From Zygaena filipendulae (Eukaryota > Arthropoda > Insecta > Lepidoptera > Zygaenidae), in assembly GCA_907165275.2 (NCBI GenBank), contig OU015674.1, positions 1,302,001 to 1,366,000 on the forward strand: a stretch of DNA of 64,000 nt, in the 5' to 3' direction. The notes below the pieces were generated by a model. That model was given only the letters and a program-made list of their open reading frames with translations. It did no database searches and was not told where the DNA came from. Positions 1 through 43,139 of the stretch are shown here, piece after piece. Every line of letters starts with the position of its first letter. Position 1 is the first letter of the stretch. The translations under genes were made by a program, and so were the position numbers.

Positions 1-460
1 GATCCTACAAAATTCTTTCTACAAAAGTGAGTGCACTAAACCTACTTGGTCAAGGTATGCCATACCTAGTATCGAGATTGAGCGAACTTGTATTCTTATC
101 TTTTGTCTTTTTAACCGACTTCCAAAAGAAGGAGATTCTGCATTCGGTTGTATACATATATGTTTTTTTTTGAGTGATTTATTTACTCAATAGAAAGAGA
201 GATACGACTTCTAAAGCGACCACAATGCTGTTATTTCACAATAGAACATTAGAAACACAGAAATAAATAAAAATTAGTCAGTCAACGTTCGAGTAAGTTT
301 TAAATTTGTTAAATTTTGTTATAATATTAATAATAATTAGCATAAAATAACGCCGTGCAGCGCCATTTGGTACCAAACTAAGTGAAGTTTTTACTATGGG
401 TATGGAATCTTTAAATAATGTTTATTTTAAATACACACTCACAATGGTATTTTCCCGGTA

Positions 461-756
461 TGAAAATCAAAATTCTAATTAGTCCGTCAGTTAGAAAATA
501 AAAAAATAATAGACACGTATTTTTTGCTTTTTCAATTTAATGAAAATGAACATAGATAAAGCGCATTAAAGTTTAGGGTGGGGGGCACGTGACGTCAATA
601 TTCATTATAAGCGCCATACAAACCGCACCGAATTGTGACGTCACGCGAAATTTCAACTCAATGTATCTCTGTTATTTTTTGATTACGTAAAAAAAGAAAA
701 AATACGTGTACAATATTTTTTACTAATCTACACGACGGACTAAAAAAAATTTTTTT
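461..756 (+). mobile_element. CRE-bearing MITE, copy 1 (ends degraded)
   Basis: Shares with nine other copies the subterminal inverted blocks AGTCCGTC...ACACGTATTTTTT and AAAAAATACGTGT...GACGGACT, and the inner line GATAAAGCGCATTAAAGTTT. Two TGACGTCA palindromes at 590-597 and 636-643. The outer GGGATGT ends are missing. Confidence 0.85.
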
Positions 757-1322
757 GTCAAGTAGCCATGTTTATTCTGATTCGCGAACCGAACCCGTGA
801 CACCTGGCGTAGTGGTCAGATGCTATAGCCACTGAACCAACGGTGATGTCATGCAGTATCAGCCGCACACAGAGTTGTTTTTAATGATTAGTTAATTTTA
901 AGTAAAGATTTTAAAAACAAATTAAACAATTAATGTTAATCGACATTTAACAAATAAATATAATAATAATTATTATTATTTAACTAAATTAAACTTAATT
1001 AGTCATATTCCAATTAACATTAATTTAATGAACGTCTCTGGATGCAACAGTTTTGTTTTAAAAATCTTCACTAAAAATTAAGTACTCATTAAAACGACTC
1101 TGAGTGCGGCAGTATATTGTTAATTTAAAATACATTCGGTTTGAATTGAATGCAATTCCGTTAAAACTTAAAGAGAAATGTAACATGCGGAAAATTATGT
1201 TTTATTGGATATAAAATCCAAACAATTCAGTAGATATTATACTTACAACGGAAAAAAATATTATTAATTGATAAAATATAGATATAGGCATTACAATCAC
1301 AACACACTAAAAACTGACTCAC

Positions 1323-32946
<31,624 letters not shown>

Positions 32947-32998
32947 CTGAAATAGAGTGTCAATGTTATTCAAATTATAATATTATTCTAATTTTGTT

Positions 32999-33299
32999 TT
33001 TAGTCCGTCTTGTTGATTAAAAAAAATATTGGACACGAATTTTTTTTTTACGTAATCAGAAAATAACAGAGATACATTGAGTTGAAATTTCGCGTGACGT
33101 CACTAACTAGTGCATACAAATATGGCGGCTTGTAGCGGTAAGTGACGTCACGAGCCCCCACCCTAAACTTTAATGCGCTTTATCTCTGTGTATTTTCATT
33201 TATTTGAAAAATAAAAAAATATGTATCTAATGATTTTTAATTTTCTAAAAGACGGACTAATTAAAATTTTGATTTTCAAAAGTTTTCAACATCCCTATT
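32999..33299 (-). mobile_element. CRE-bearing MITE, copy 7 (reverse orientation)
   Basis: The reverse-strand copy runs from ...AACATCCCTA at 33299 back to TAGTCCGTCTTG near 33000, with both CRE palindromes. It sits about 50 bases upstream of the exon 1 acceptor, so it is close to the branch-point region. Confidence 0.87.
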
Positions 33300-33439
33300 A
33301 TTTACAGGACAGCATCGTTGGCGTAGAGATAAGATAACTGCTATGCCAAGTGTTGCGGGTTCGATCCCCACATAGGGTCTTACGTAATAATACTATAGCT
33401 AATCCCAGCAGTTGCAACCGAGCTCAACTTATTACTATA

Positions 33440-33645
33440 CTAGCTGGCCCACGCGGTTTCACCCGCGATCGTTTCAGAGTTCCCGAGTGAAATTCATGAA
33501 ATTAACTATACATATGAAGCTTCCTTTTCAATCGCTGTATCTATTGATAAAAAGCGCATAAAAATCCGTTCAGTAGTTTCTAAGTTTATCCCGAACAGAC
33601 AGACAGACGAGCGAAGGACTTTGTTCTATAATATTATGTAAGAAT
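33440..33645 (-). mobile_element. Helitron-like fragment
   Basis: TACTAGCTGGCCCACGCGGT, AATCCGTTCAGTAGTTTC, ACAGACAGACAGACG, then TTCTATAATATTATGTAAG. Confidence 0.7.
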
Positions 33646-33779
33646 ACACCAACTTACAAGTAGGTAATAAATTAAATTATTATACTATTTTTTACATAAT
33701 TGGTATGACGGATGTTTGAAGAAATCAATATTATTTTCACGTGAGATTGACGCAATAATTGATTGCTATTATGCCATTT

Positions 33780-34184
33780 GGACATAGATAAGCAATAGTG
33801 TGACGTATTGTAAAAATTTAGAGAAAATAAAATAAAAGGACTTTTCAGCTGTAAGATATTTTATCGAGTGAAATTTTATTGTTATTTTTTTGGAGTTCTA
33901 ATAATTGAAATAACTTTAAAAACATCATAAAGTATTTTAGATTAAATGTTAACTATCTAAAAAGGATTTATACAACACCACACTAGAGAAATTTTGATTA
34001 AATCGTGTCTTAAAAGTATAGCGCCATTTTGTGTCAACATTTTTTATGTTCAATATTTATTTACATATTTAAGCAATGTAATAAGGTAAACACATAATTA
34101 AAAAATGTTCCCTAACTCTCAATAAATCGTTCTCAATCGATAACTTGATTTTGTGGGTTAAAATGTTATTGCTTATCTGCGTCC
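33780..34184 (+). mobile_element. 235-bp-family MITE, copy A with 170-bp insertion
   Basis: Terminal inverted repeats GGACATAGATAAGCAATA / TATTGCTTATCTGCGTCC, flanked by a 4-bp duplication ATTT (33776-33779 and 34185-34188). Compared with the two 235-bp copies, about 170 bp of AT-rich sequence is inserted between GTGTGACG and ACCACACTAGAG. Confidence 0.85.
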
Positions 34185-34471
34185 ATTTCATAAACGTCTT
34201 TATTTTATGAACGTATAGTACGAATGTGCTCCTGTTTTTACGATCCTATTTTTTTATGGCAACACTTCTTGCGTGCGTAAAACAAATCCATCTAGTCCAG
34301 TCTATTAGTCCCATAAGTGCATTATTACTTTTTCATTTACCTATATGTGTTCCCGCGGCTGCCCCCGCCTAAACTCCGGGATTAACTTAAAGCCATTAGG
34401 TTAATTCAAGGTATAAATTATCTTCGTTCCAATTTTTTTTCAGCCGTCACACATTTTCACTATTATAGTAA

Positions 34472-34702
34472 ACTAGCTGTCCCCGCGATTTCATCCGCGG
34501 TAATTTCGGAGTACCCGCGGGAATTCCGGGAAAAAGTACTCTACGTACCTCTTTGTACCCCTGAGTTCTGGAGTTCCTATCCTATCTTTTAAGTTTGACC
34601 ATTTTATGAATGGTTACAAAATTTTATCAAAATCCGTTCAGTAGTTTCGGAGTCCATCGCGGACAAACAACGTGACACGTGATTTATATATATTAGACTA
34701 GC
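34472..34702 (-). mobile_element. Helitron-like fragment
   Basis: CTAGCTGTCCCCGCGATTTC at left, AATCCGTTCAGTAGTTTCGG inside, CACGTGATTTATATATATTAGA at right. The inverted relative is at 39976-40203. Confidence 0.75.
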
Positions 34703-34890
34703 TGTCCCCTGCGATTTCATCCGCGGTAATTTTAGAGTTCTCGCGGAAAATCTACGATAAAATATAGTTATAAATCTTCCTCATGAATCACTCTATCTAT
34801 TGGTGAAAACCGCATGAAAATCCTTTGAGTAGTTTTAAAGATCTAAGCATACATAGGGATAGACAGCAGGAAGCGACTTTGTTTTATACT
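34703..34890 (-). mobile_element. Helitron-like fragment
   Basis: Directly abuts the previous one in tandem: CTAGCTGTCCCCTGCGATTT, TCTATTGGTGAAAACCGCAT, AGCGACTTTGTTTTATACTA. The same body is split by the hAT element at 13695. Confidence 0.72.
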
Positions 34891-35239
34891 ATGTAGTGAT
34901 ACTATTAGTATTGTTCCCTTCTACAGTTCCAGCCGTTTTACACTTAGAGATTGAACCACCTCAAAACCCTGAAATACGTGTTACTTTATATGAAAAAAAG
35001 TGCTCAAAAACGATTTTCACGATTCCAATTTCAAAAACCATCATTTTCATACGAATTTTTAGTCATATTTTCAAGGTTGAACTTTCATAAATGCTGTCGC
35101 ACGTCTTTATAGAAATAATTTCAAATGTAATTTTTATTTTTTTTTTACTTTTTTAAACTAAATTAGGTACATGTCAGTATAATATGTAATTTTGAAATAG
35201 CTTATATTCTGTCACGCTAAATTCGTTTTGTAGACACGC

Positions 35240-35395
35240 GTTCAAAATGAATATAGTATATTTCATTACAAGTGCGGAAAGGCTGTCATTGCAAAGAGTT
35301 CCGACAAATGTCGACCCGAGCCGAGGCGCAGCCGAAGGTGAGGGTTGACAGCCGGAACTCTTTGCAATGACGGTTCCACACGTGTACTGAACAAC
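35240..35395. repeat. GC-rich hairpin element
   Basis: GGCTGTCATTGCAAAGAGTT (35280) and its inverse AACTCTTTGCAATGACGGTT (35356) flank a loop with CGACCCGAGCCGAGGCGCAG. High GC in an AT-rich setting. Adjacent to the inverted-repeat element at 35398. Confidence 0.65.
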
Positions 35396-35397
35396 TA

Positions 35398-35690
35398 TTT
35401 TTAATACAGTTGCGAAAAAAATGAAGAAATTTAGTAAAATAATAAAAACACAAACTCAACTAAGTTCCAACTGTGATCAAGAGATGGCGCTAGTCGTATT
35501 AGTAATACGAAACCTACGTTGCGCAATACAAAAAGTGTGTCAAAGTCGTTTCGCCATTTTTGACAGTTGGGAAAGAGAACGCACGAGTTCGGAAAAGGTA
35601 AAGAAAAAGCTCGAGTATGTAATAGCCCACTTCCCGAACGCTATACGTCCCTGCAATATGCCACTTTTTGAGCAACTGTATTAAAAAAAT
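35398..35690. mobile_element. TIR element (TTTTTAATACAGTTGC)
   Basis: TTTTTAATACAGTTGC at 35398-35413 is mirrored by GCAACTGTATTAAAAA at 35672-35687. The 87-codon frame inside (35421-35684) matches nothing I recognise and is probably chance within the repeat. Confidence 0.6.
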
Positions 35691-36052
35691 ATATTATGAA
35701 CAGAATATTTTTAACGATTCCATGTCACGTATTCCACGTATTTTTTTTTCCTTTTTTTTAAACCGTGCTCCGTTGTATTCGTCCATGTATTAAAAATTTA
35801 AAACACCCATTTCGATCGTTCAACCCAAAGTTCAACCCCTCGAAAATTCGATCCAAATTCTACTACATAGATTAGGGGGCGTTAACTTAGTAAAATAACT
35901 ACGGAATCTTTCATCAGGTAGATTAGTGTGTTTTAGTATGTATTGTGAGTAAATTGAATCTTTATGTTTTAGTTATTAATTATTAGTGTCTAGTATTAAG
36001 TATATTATTTATTGTTTTGTTTGCACACCCCATCTTCTATATCTCTCTGTCT

Positions 36053-36152
36053 ACCCAATGGTTAACTGGTAGAGAATTCCGCAAGGCATTAAGTTCGCCA
36101 TTTGTACACACTGTGCAATAAATAATAAATAAATAAAAAAAATAAAAAAAAA
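36053..36152 (+). repeat. Non-LTR retrotransposon 3' tail
   Basis: GGTTAACTGGTAGAGAATTC, GCATTAAGTTCGCCATTTGT, GTGCAATAAATAATAAATAA: poly(A) signal plus A-rich tail. Same family as the tandem pair at 43811. Confidence 0.65.
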
Positions 36153-36399
36153 AATTAGTCGTATGTATTTAAAAATCTTTTTTGTTCACCTAATATTTTA
36201 ATTACCATTTAATTACAACGCATTCTTTAGACATTTGAACTGTGATTAAAATATATCGCTAATATTCAGTAAACAATTATAAAATTCCTTATTTAAATAT
36301 CAAAAATTTCTGCATATTTCTTTAGAGGTTCCATTGAGTCATTAAATATTACTTCCATACCGTCACGTTATATGTACGTCGACAATCGATAACATGTAA

Positions 36400-36790
36400 C
36401 ATAACATGTAACAGCCCATTCCCACTTGTCGGGTGTCGGGTCCGGATTTTAATCGGATGCTCCAATAGCAGAACATTTTATATGGAGCTATTCACACTTG
36501 TCGGAGACAGATTTTGTGTCGTCGTCGACAAGAAATGACAGCTGTTTTGCGAGCCCTCTGCGCCCGGAAAAAAATCGTGTCGGATCTCGCTCGCCTATGA
36601 GTTAGTATGGCGCTGCTCACCATTTGTTGGATGACGGGGCGGGGGGGAGTAACTTGTCAAAAAATCGTGAACCATAACACTGTATTTGGCGATCGCCGCA
36701 GCTGCCGCGGCACGCTCGCTACGCTCGCTCAGTTCGCGCGACTTGGTCAGCAATACAAACCTTACCTAACCATAGTTATAATCTACCTAA
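36400..36790. other. GC-richer segment, unclassified
   Basis: Two similar CACTTGTCGG motifs about 80 bases apart (36425 and 36507), TGTCGTCGTCGACAAG, then GCTGCCGCGGCACGCTCGCT. Perhaps a MITE pair. The 65-codon frame at 36607 is not recognised. Confidence 0.3.
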
Positions 36791-37199
36791 AAACAATGCG
36801 TTAAATGCATTAAATTTTAAGCAGTATGGTACAGCTTACAATGTTTTGACAGTCTAAAATCTCGCGAGTCAAATTATAATCTAACGGTATTTACAATTTT
36901 ACGGTGATATACTTAGAATATATTGATTAATAACCTATTTTGTGAATTTATGTAGTTGAGTGGACCGTGGACGTCTAATATTAATCCGCTTAGTGGACGA
37001 CTAGACACTCCGTACGTTCGTAAATACCTACACAGAGCTGATAATGCTCGTATCTAAGCGAAAGTTGATTAATTAAAACCTCCGAGGCGTGCGAGGGGGG
37101 ATCAAATAAAGCATATTGCAACTCACGCCTACGCAGCCAGCAAGGAGGACATTATTTGTCATGGTGATGGATCTGTTATATATTATATCTACATAATAT

Positions 37200-37434
37200 G
37201 GACGCAGATAAGCAATAACATGCTAACCCACAAAATTAAGCTATTGATTCAGAACAATTTATTGAGAGTTGGGGAACGCTTTTTAATTATGTGTTTGCCT
37301 TATTACACTGCTTAAATATGTAACTAAATATTGAACATAAAAAATGTTGAAACAAAATGGCGCTATACTTTTAAAACACGATTTACTCAAAATTTCTCCA
37401 ATGTGAGTTAACACACTATTGCTTATCTATGTCC
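37200..37434 (-). mobile_element. 235-bp-family MITE, copy B
   Basis: Exactly 235 bp, inverted relative to copies A and C. TIRs GGACGCAGATAAGCAATA / TATTGCTTATCTATGTCC, and 4-bp duplication ATAT on both sides. Confidence 0.88.
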
Positions 37435-38354
37435 ATATACTCTATACGTTACCAGAGACGCAATTTGTTAAAGCGCCTTACAATATAAGAATAGCAACCC
37501 ACAGAATAGATTGAAGGAAGATCCACTCAGTTTAATATGAAAACAAGTGCCTAGGCTTCATAAAACTTCTAACTCTTTTAAAGGACAATGTATAACGCTT
37601 TTACAACAAACTCCCAATCGATGTAGTTGTCAATTAATAAATAATTCAAGACCAGACTATGCGATGAAGCATATTATAGTGTAGTAGACTATTTAAATGA
37701 TACAGACGTTTGGGAATGAATCGCTCTATTCAGTTACAATTTTTTGTGCTCCTAATTTATAAGTACGATTATTAAAAGACAGCCCTTCTGAGTTTCTTGT
37801 TAGTTCTTCTGAGTAGAGGACGTATTCCGAACTGACGGTAATGTATGTATGTAGAACTTGCTGATGATTATTTGTAAGTGATTGTAACAACCAATCCAAA
37901 TTAATAAATGGCATTTGAATTTGATATAAAATAGGTGATTCTCGTAAAACTAAAAATATACGTAAAACGTAGGTAGTAAACGCCATTTGGTTACGTCACG
38001 GATTTCCAGCGGGAATTCCGAAACTCACGTAGGTAAAGCCGCGGGGGATCGACTAGTAAATAATAAAATCCAGTATCCGACAGTTCGTATCATAGAAACC
38101 ACTCTTCCAAACCATCTAGCCGTCCACCCGCTCAGTGGGGCGCATGTTGTGTACTCTAGACACATTTGCCAACATAACTTTGCAGTTAGCGAAATACAAT
38201 CGACTGAGCAAATAAAACCGATTTCGCTCGCGTTAAACACAACCGGACTCATCAGTTACATGGTTAGACCCTTTAGGTTGACTGTGACCACAAACCAACG
38301 ACAATTATGTACTTACCTAACTCTCGATAAATCCTTACTATTAGATATATAAAT

Positions 38355-38555
38355 TTATAGCTGTTCCCCGCGATAAGTTGGTAGTTCCTGCAGGAATTCC
38401 AGGTTGAAAAGTACACTTTGTCCTTCTCTGTACCCCTGATAACGTGTATGCAAAATTTCATGATGATCGGTTGAGCCGTTAAGACGTGAAAGCGTAACAG
38501 ACAGACAGACCTACAGAGTTACTTTCGCAATTATAAATAATATTAGTAGGGACTA
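38355..38555 (-). mobile_element. LEP1 Helitron-like fragment
   Basis: TAGCTGTTCCCCGCGATAAG, CCTTCTCTGTACCCCTGATA, GATGATCGGTTGAGCCGTTA, then ATAAATAATATTAGTAGGGA. Confidence 0.72.
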
Positions 38556-38812
38556 GCTTTTCTCTGCCACTTCGTCTATGTAGAATTCGAAAATGGTTCC
38601 AATACGATTTCCACGTCACGTACAAACTTGGCCCCCCCTTTTCACCCCCTTAGGGGATAGAATTTCGGAAAATCATTTCTTATCGGATGCCTACGTCACA
38701 CAAAGAACACACCCTCCAAGTTTCAGGTCTCTAAGATCAGCGGTTTAGGCGGTGCGTTGATCCGTCAGTCAGTCATTCGGGACAAAGCATTTTAAATGTA
38801 CAACTATATTAT
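38556..38812 (-). mobile_element. Helitron-like family B fragment
   Basis: Same body as 2898-3140: CACCCCCTTAGGGGATAGAA, CTCCAAGTTTCAGGTCTCTA, GCGTTGATCCGTCAGTCAGT. Confidence 0.7.
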
Positions 38813-39336
38813 CTGAGCTATTATAAATGCGAATGTGAGTTTGTTCGTCACGCTTTCACGCCTTAGTTACTCAACTAATCATCATGAAATTTTGCACAAA
38901 CTTTGTCGGAGTTGGTAGCAGAAGAGAGACGTGTTAATCATCATCCATAAACCATTAGTCGAAGAGATTACAGACGACAGAAAGTAGGTATGTGGGCGGG
39001 GGGTTCCGCGCGTGCCGTGCATAACCCTCCGATTTAAAATTTTTGGAACCGAATGGCGAATATCAATCGGAAGTTCCGACTTATCGGAGTCGGAGTCGAA
39101 GCTCAACATCCTTGATATGGACGTAAGATCGTTTTTTTTTTTTTTCAGCTTTCCCGTGTGTATAACGTAACTTTGTTAATACGTTCGAGTTGTTTTCAGG
39201 ATTTCGTTACGATATGTTTATGTTGTTCTCACGACGCAGGGGGTGGTTGTGCCGTTACCGCTGATTGAATGTGTTTTAACTTTCCTACACTTGAAAATAG
39301 GGCAGGCAGAGACTGTGGAGTTTCACTCGCTACGAT

Positions 39337-39492
39337 TGACGACCCGATTGGCGCAGTAGGTCAACATGCCTACCCGCTACTCAAAGGGTTCCAGGTTATA
39401 CCGAGTTTGCTTGGTTTCCACGACACAAGCTAATAGTAGCTTAGTGTGGGATCAAGTAGATCTGTGTGTTGTGAAGTGAATTATTATTATTA
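39337..39492 (+). mobile_element. SINE copy with internal deletion
   Basis: Head CCCGATTGGCGCAGTAGG joined directly to GAGTTTGCTTGGTTTCCACG...GATCAAGTAGATCTG and an ATT tail; about 110 bp is missing across the B box. Confidence 0.75.
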
Positions 39493-39493
39493 C

Positions 39494-39974
39494 TAGCTGT
39501 GCCCCGCAGTTTCACCCGCGGTAATTTCGGAGTTCCCGCGGGAATTCCGGGATAAAAAGTACCCTATGTCCTTCTCTGTACCCCTGACAACGTGCATGCC
39601 AAATTTCATCCAAAAGTTGTTCAGCCGTTTTTGCGTGATTGAGTAAACATATGCGAGGTTTCTAAGAGCTCGAAAGCGCATTTTCATCCGACTTGCTTCA
39701 AATTTATCGTCACTGCTCAGCTCCTTTGTGTCTTAGCGTTATGTTATATAGCATTTAACCTGCCCAGGAGTATGGACTACAATCGTACCAAGTTTGGTTA
39801 AAATCCCTTCAGTAATTTTTGACCCATGCGTGCACATACAGACAGGCAGACAGACTGACAAAAAATTTACTGATTGCATTTTTGGCATCAGTATCGATCA
39901 CCATTCATCCTCCAATATTAATTTTGAATATATATTCAATGTACAGAATTGACCTACCTACAGTTTTATTATCT
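39494..39974 (-). mobile_element. Long Helitron-like (LEP1-type) element, copy 2
   Basis: Inverse of the 10457 element along its whole length: CTAGCTGTGCCCCGCAGTTT at left, TCGATCACCATTCATCCTCC near 39896, and ACAGTTTTATTATC at the far end. Confidence 0.75.
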
Positions 39975-39975
39975 A

Positions 39976-40203
39976 TCTAATATATATAAATCACGTGTCA
40001 CGTTGTTTGTCCGCGATGGACTCCGAAACTACTGAACGGATTTTGATAAAATTTTGGAACCATTTATAATATGGTCCAACTTAAAAGATAGGATAGTTTT
40101 TATCCCGGAATTCCCTCGGGAACTGAAGGACATAGAGTACTTTTACCGCAACCTCCGCGGGAACTCCGAAATCACCGCGGATGAAATCGCGGGGGACAGC
40201 TAG
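39976..40203 (+). mobile_element. Helitron-like fragment
   Basis: Starts ATCTAATATATATAAATCAC and ends GAAATCGCGGGGGACAGCTAGT; a 230-bp inverted relative of 34472-34702. Confidence 0.75.
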
Positions 40204-40568
40204 TAAGTATAGTATAGATATTCCATTATTACCTAATGAAACCTCAAAACCAGTCCCAAAGCGGCACATCTAATTTATATATTCATCGTTCCATTTACTT
40301 CCAAAATTACGATCTATGAAGCGTATAATATATATATATTTTTTTTTTTTTATTATTCTGCTATAATAATATAATTTATGATTCCGCTATCGTTAATTTG
40401 TATTCGTGTAACGCTATAGATGAAGTGAACTGGACGACTTTACTATCGAGCGAGGTCGGCGTCTAGACAATATCGCTGAGAACATTGGAATGTGGAGGTT
40501 ATATATCTAGAATCTAGACGTAATCATTGTGTAAAGGATATGGGAGATAGAACAGACCCAGCTGGGTG

Positions 40569-40779
40569 TTTTTTTTTTTATGTCATAGGGGGCAAACGGG
40601 CAAGTGGTACACCTGATGGTAAGTGATTACCGCCGCCCATGGACATCTGCAACACCAGAAGGCATGCAGGTGCGTTGCCGACCTGGAATGGGGATGGGAA
40701 CTGGCTTTCGAGTGGGGCTGCCGGAACACAAATAAATGATAAATGGTTTCCTCACGTTGTTTTCCTTCACCGACAGCTC
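40569..40779 (-). mobile_element. tRNA-derived SINE, 5'-truncated copy
   Basis: Same tail as the element at 7118 (GGGGGCAAACGGGCAAG on plus, poly-T at left), ending at CACCGACAGCTCAA. The tRNA-like head is missing, as in truncated reverse transcription. Confidence 0.8.
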
Positions 40780-40784
40780 AAATA

Positions 40785-41010
40785 ACCAAATCGCTATAGG
40801 TGTGCCTATAATTTTTGAAGAGTTCCCTCAATTTCTCCAAGATCCCATCATCAGATTCCGACTTGGTGGCAATGGGACCTAATTGGGAGTAAACCCTTTC
40901 AAACAAAAAAAGAATTTTTGAAATCGGTCCACCCGTCTTCGAGTAATCGGTGAACATACATAAAAAATACAATCGAACATAGAACCTCCTCCTTTTTGGA
41001 AGTCGGTTAA
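40785..41010 (-). repeat. Lepidopteran repeat (CCGACTTCCAAAAAGGAGG family), reverse copy
   Basis: The reverse strand starts ACCGACTTCCAAAAAGGAGG, then ACTCGAAGACGGGTGGACCG and ends in an ATAATTTTTGAAGAG-like part. Mirrored at 41512-41735. Confidence 0.65.
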
Positions 41011-41017
41011 AAACTAG

Positions 41018-41317
41018 ATATTATCCACTTCACAACACACAGATCTACTTGATCCCACACTAAGCTATAAGCTTGTGTCGTGGAAACCAAGCAAACGTGG
41101 TATATACTACACGTCATATTATTACAGGGTTCCATTTTATTAGGGTTATCTTAAGACCTTTTTGTTACTTAATGGATGTGCAATAAATAAATTAATAAAT
41201 AAAATGGAACCCTGTGTTCATCACACAAAGTCCACCCCCACCGGGAATCGAACCCGGAACCTCTTGATTAGCGGGCAGCCATGGTGACCATTGCGCGAAT
41301 CGGGTCGTCTGTAATAG
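41018..41317 (-). mobile_element. tRNA-derived SINE (same family), with insertion
   Basis: Reverse copy with head CCCGATTCGCGCAATGG at right. A segment of about 70 bp containing AATGGATGTGCAATAAATAA sits between two copies of GGGTTCCATTTTATT, so it looks like a retro-insertion with a target duplication. Flanked by inverted copies of another repeat (40785-41010 and 41512-41735). Confidence 0.8.
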
Positions 41318-41511
41318 TCAGTAGTATATTCTATAAATAAACTGAACTACCATGTGTGGCCCGATTCTGTCGATCTATTTCCAGTTATAAACTTACAACC
41401 GGATGATTTTTATGGCTTAACAAAATATTAATTGATTTATTTTTATTCTGTGAGTGGTTTGTTATGCAGTTAAAGTATGAAGGGGCTGAGTATACTTATA
41501 TTTTTTTTACC

Positions 41512-41735
41512 GACTTCCAAAAAAAGGAGGAGATTCTCAATCGAATGTATGTGTTTTTTGTTTGTATCTTTGTGACGCGATTACTCGAAGACAGATGGAC
41601 CAATTTGGAAACTTCTTTTTTGGTTTGACTGGGTATACTTTCAAGTTGATCTCATTGTAAAGAAGTCAGAGTCTGGTGATGGAATCATGGAGAAATTGAG
41701 GAAACTCTTCAAAAATATTACAGGCACATATTATA
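41512..41735 (+). repeat. Lepidopteran repeat (CCGACTTCCAAAAAGGAGG family)
   Basis: ACCGACTTCCAAAAAAAGGA, ACTCGAAGACAGATGGACCA, ATGGAGAAATTGAGGAAACT. A short start-only copy is at 114-160. Confidence 0.65.
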
Positions 41736-41879
41736 TTAATAGCGATTCGCGGGTAGATAAAATTTTCACTTTATAAATTATAAACCAACCCACTTAAAAG
41801 CGAAAAATAAATTAAATTTTAACAAAAAAATTAAAACTGACTTCAAAACACTCTAAAGAGTTTAAAATAACCTATAACA

Positions 41880-42013
41880 TATGTGCTACCTACTGATCGT
41901 TTCGAAGTCGGTGCCAAGCCTGCTCGTGTTTGCAATGTGGTGGGTCGGTCGGTGGCCGGTGCCAAGCCAAATAGGTTTGGCACCGACTTCGAAACGATCA
42001 GTAGGTAGCATAT
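41880..42013. repeat. Near-perfect inverted repeat (GATCGTTTCGAAGTCGG)
   Basis: Left arm CTACCTACTGATCGTTTCGA continues AGTCGGTGCCAAGCC. The right arm repeats it in reverse from 41974 to 42008. The 50-base loop has GGTGGGTCGGTCGGTGGCCGG. Likely a transposon remnant. Confidence 0.65.
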
Positions 42014-42271
42014 ACATATACGTATAGGTTATTTTTAACTTTTTACGGCCGCACTCAGTCGACTAAGCTTGCATACTTATTATATATACATCGGACAAAT
42101 ATTCCATTCTTGTAAGAATTGAAGACGATGCGAAGTCGGAAGCGCAGCTTGTTAAAAATAAATCTGTTAAAAGCACACATCAATATCTCGAACGGCGTTA
42201 TCAAGATCAAAGTGCCGTCTACGTGGTTATTGAAGGCTGTTTTCTTAAGAATAAAACCACTTCAACTCTAA

Positions 42272-42686
42272 GGTCCGTATTCCAAAAGTTTACTCAAGTC
42301 ATGAATCTAGTTTTAAAACTAATTTCAAGTAAAGCTTTAATTTTAGAACCTTACTTGAAACGCGATTCATCAATCAACAATCAGCTGAGTTATTTCCTTA
42401 TTCTAGAACGACGCTTGAGTACTAATGTATACTCAAGCAAAGATTTGATCTTTGTTTACGTCTGTCATGTCAAGATCACTCAACCAATCAGAGTTCAAAA
42501 TCTCTACTCAAGACTAGTTTCAAGTGATTAGAACCAATCAGAGTTCAGAATCTCTACTAAAGACTAGTTTCAAGTGATTATAACTTAAAACGCATTCTAT
42601 AATAAGATGTACGCTTGAGTTATGATTTCAGCTTAAAACTAATCTCAAGTGAAACGTGATCTGAGTCACCTTCTGGAATACGGACC
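42272..42686. mobile_element. PIF/Harbinger-like MITE (415 bp)
   Basis: TIRs GGTCCGTATTCCA.AAG / CTT.TGGAATACGGACC with a TAA on each side (42269-42271 and 42687-42689), the 3-bp TWA target of PIF/Harbinger. The interior carries many CTTGAGT/ACTCAAG motifs and a tandem duplication of about 53 bp (AACCAATCAGAGTTCA...TTTCAAGTGATTA) around 42483-42582. Confidence 0.75.
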
Positions 42687-42854
42687 TAAGAATGTCGATC
42701 ACAAATCACTGAAAGGCGATATATACTAAGCAGATAGTTTTAAACGACAGATATAGTCTCAAGCTCTCTATAAAAGTCAGCAAACATTGATAAATAACAA
42801 AGAAAACCTAACCCTAATTAAATAAATAATGACTACTTAGGTACCTATTATATA

Positions 42855-43128
42855 GCATAGCTATTCCCCGCGGTTTCACCCAGGGTAACTTCGGAGTTCC
42901 CGCGGGAATTCCGGGTTACAATATAGCCTATCCGCCTATGTTGTCAGGGGTACAAAAATGCTAATGTGAGTTTGTTTGTTACACTTTCACGCCTTAACGG
43001 CTTAACCGATCATCATGAAATTTAACATACACGTTGTCTGTGGTACAGAGAAGGTCATAGGGTACTATTTATCCAGGAATTCCCACGGAGACTCCGATAT
43101 TAACGCGGATGAAACCGCTGGGAACACA
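42855..43128. mobile_element. Two LEP1 fragments head to head
   Basis: A reverse fragment (AGCTATTCCCCGCGGTTTCA..CCGGGTTACAATATAGCC) abuts a forward one (ATGCTAATGTGAGTTTGTTT..GATGAAACCGCTGGGAACAC). Confidence 0.68.
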
Positions 43129-43139
43129 AGAAAATTGAA

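Noticed and set aside
1..40. Possible last Cav1 exon starting at an AG near the left edge
   Set aside because: AAAGAATTTTG after the AG meets TAG in the required phase, and the next AG leaves only four bases in the window.
35421..35684. 87-codon plus-strand frame
   Set aside because: Falls exactly inside an inverted-repeat transposable element; no recognisable domain.
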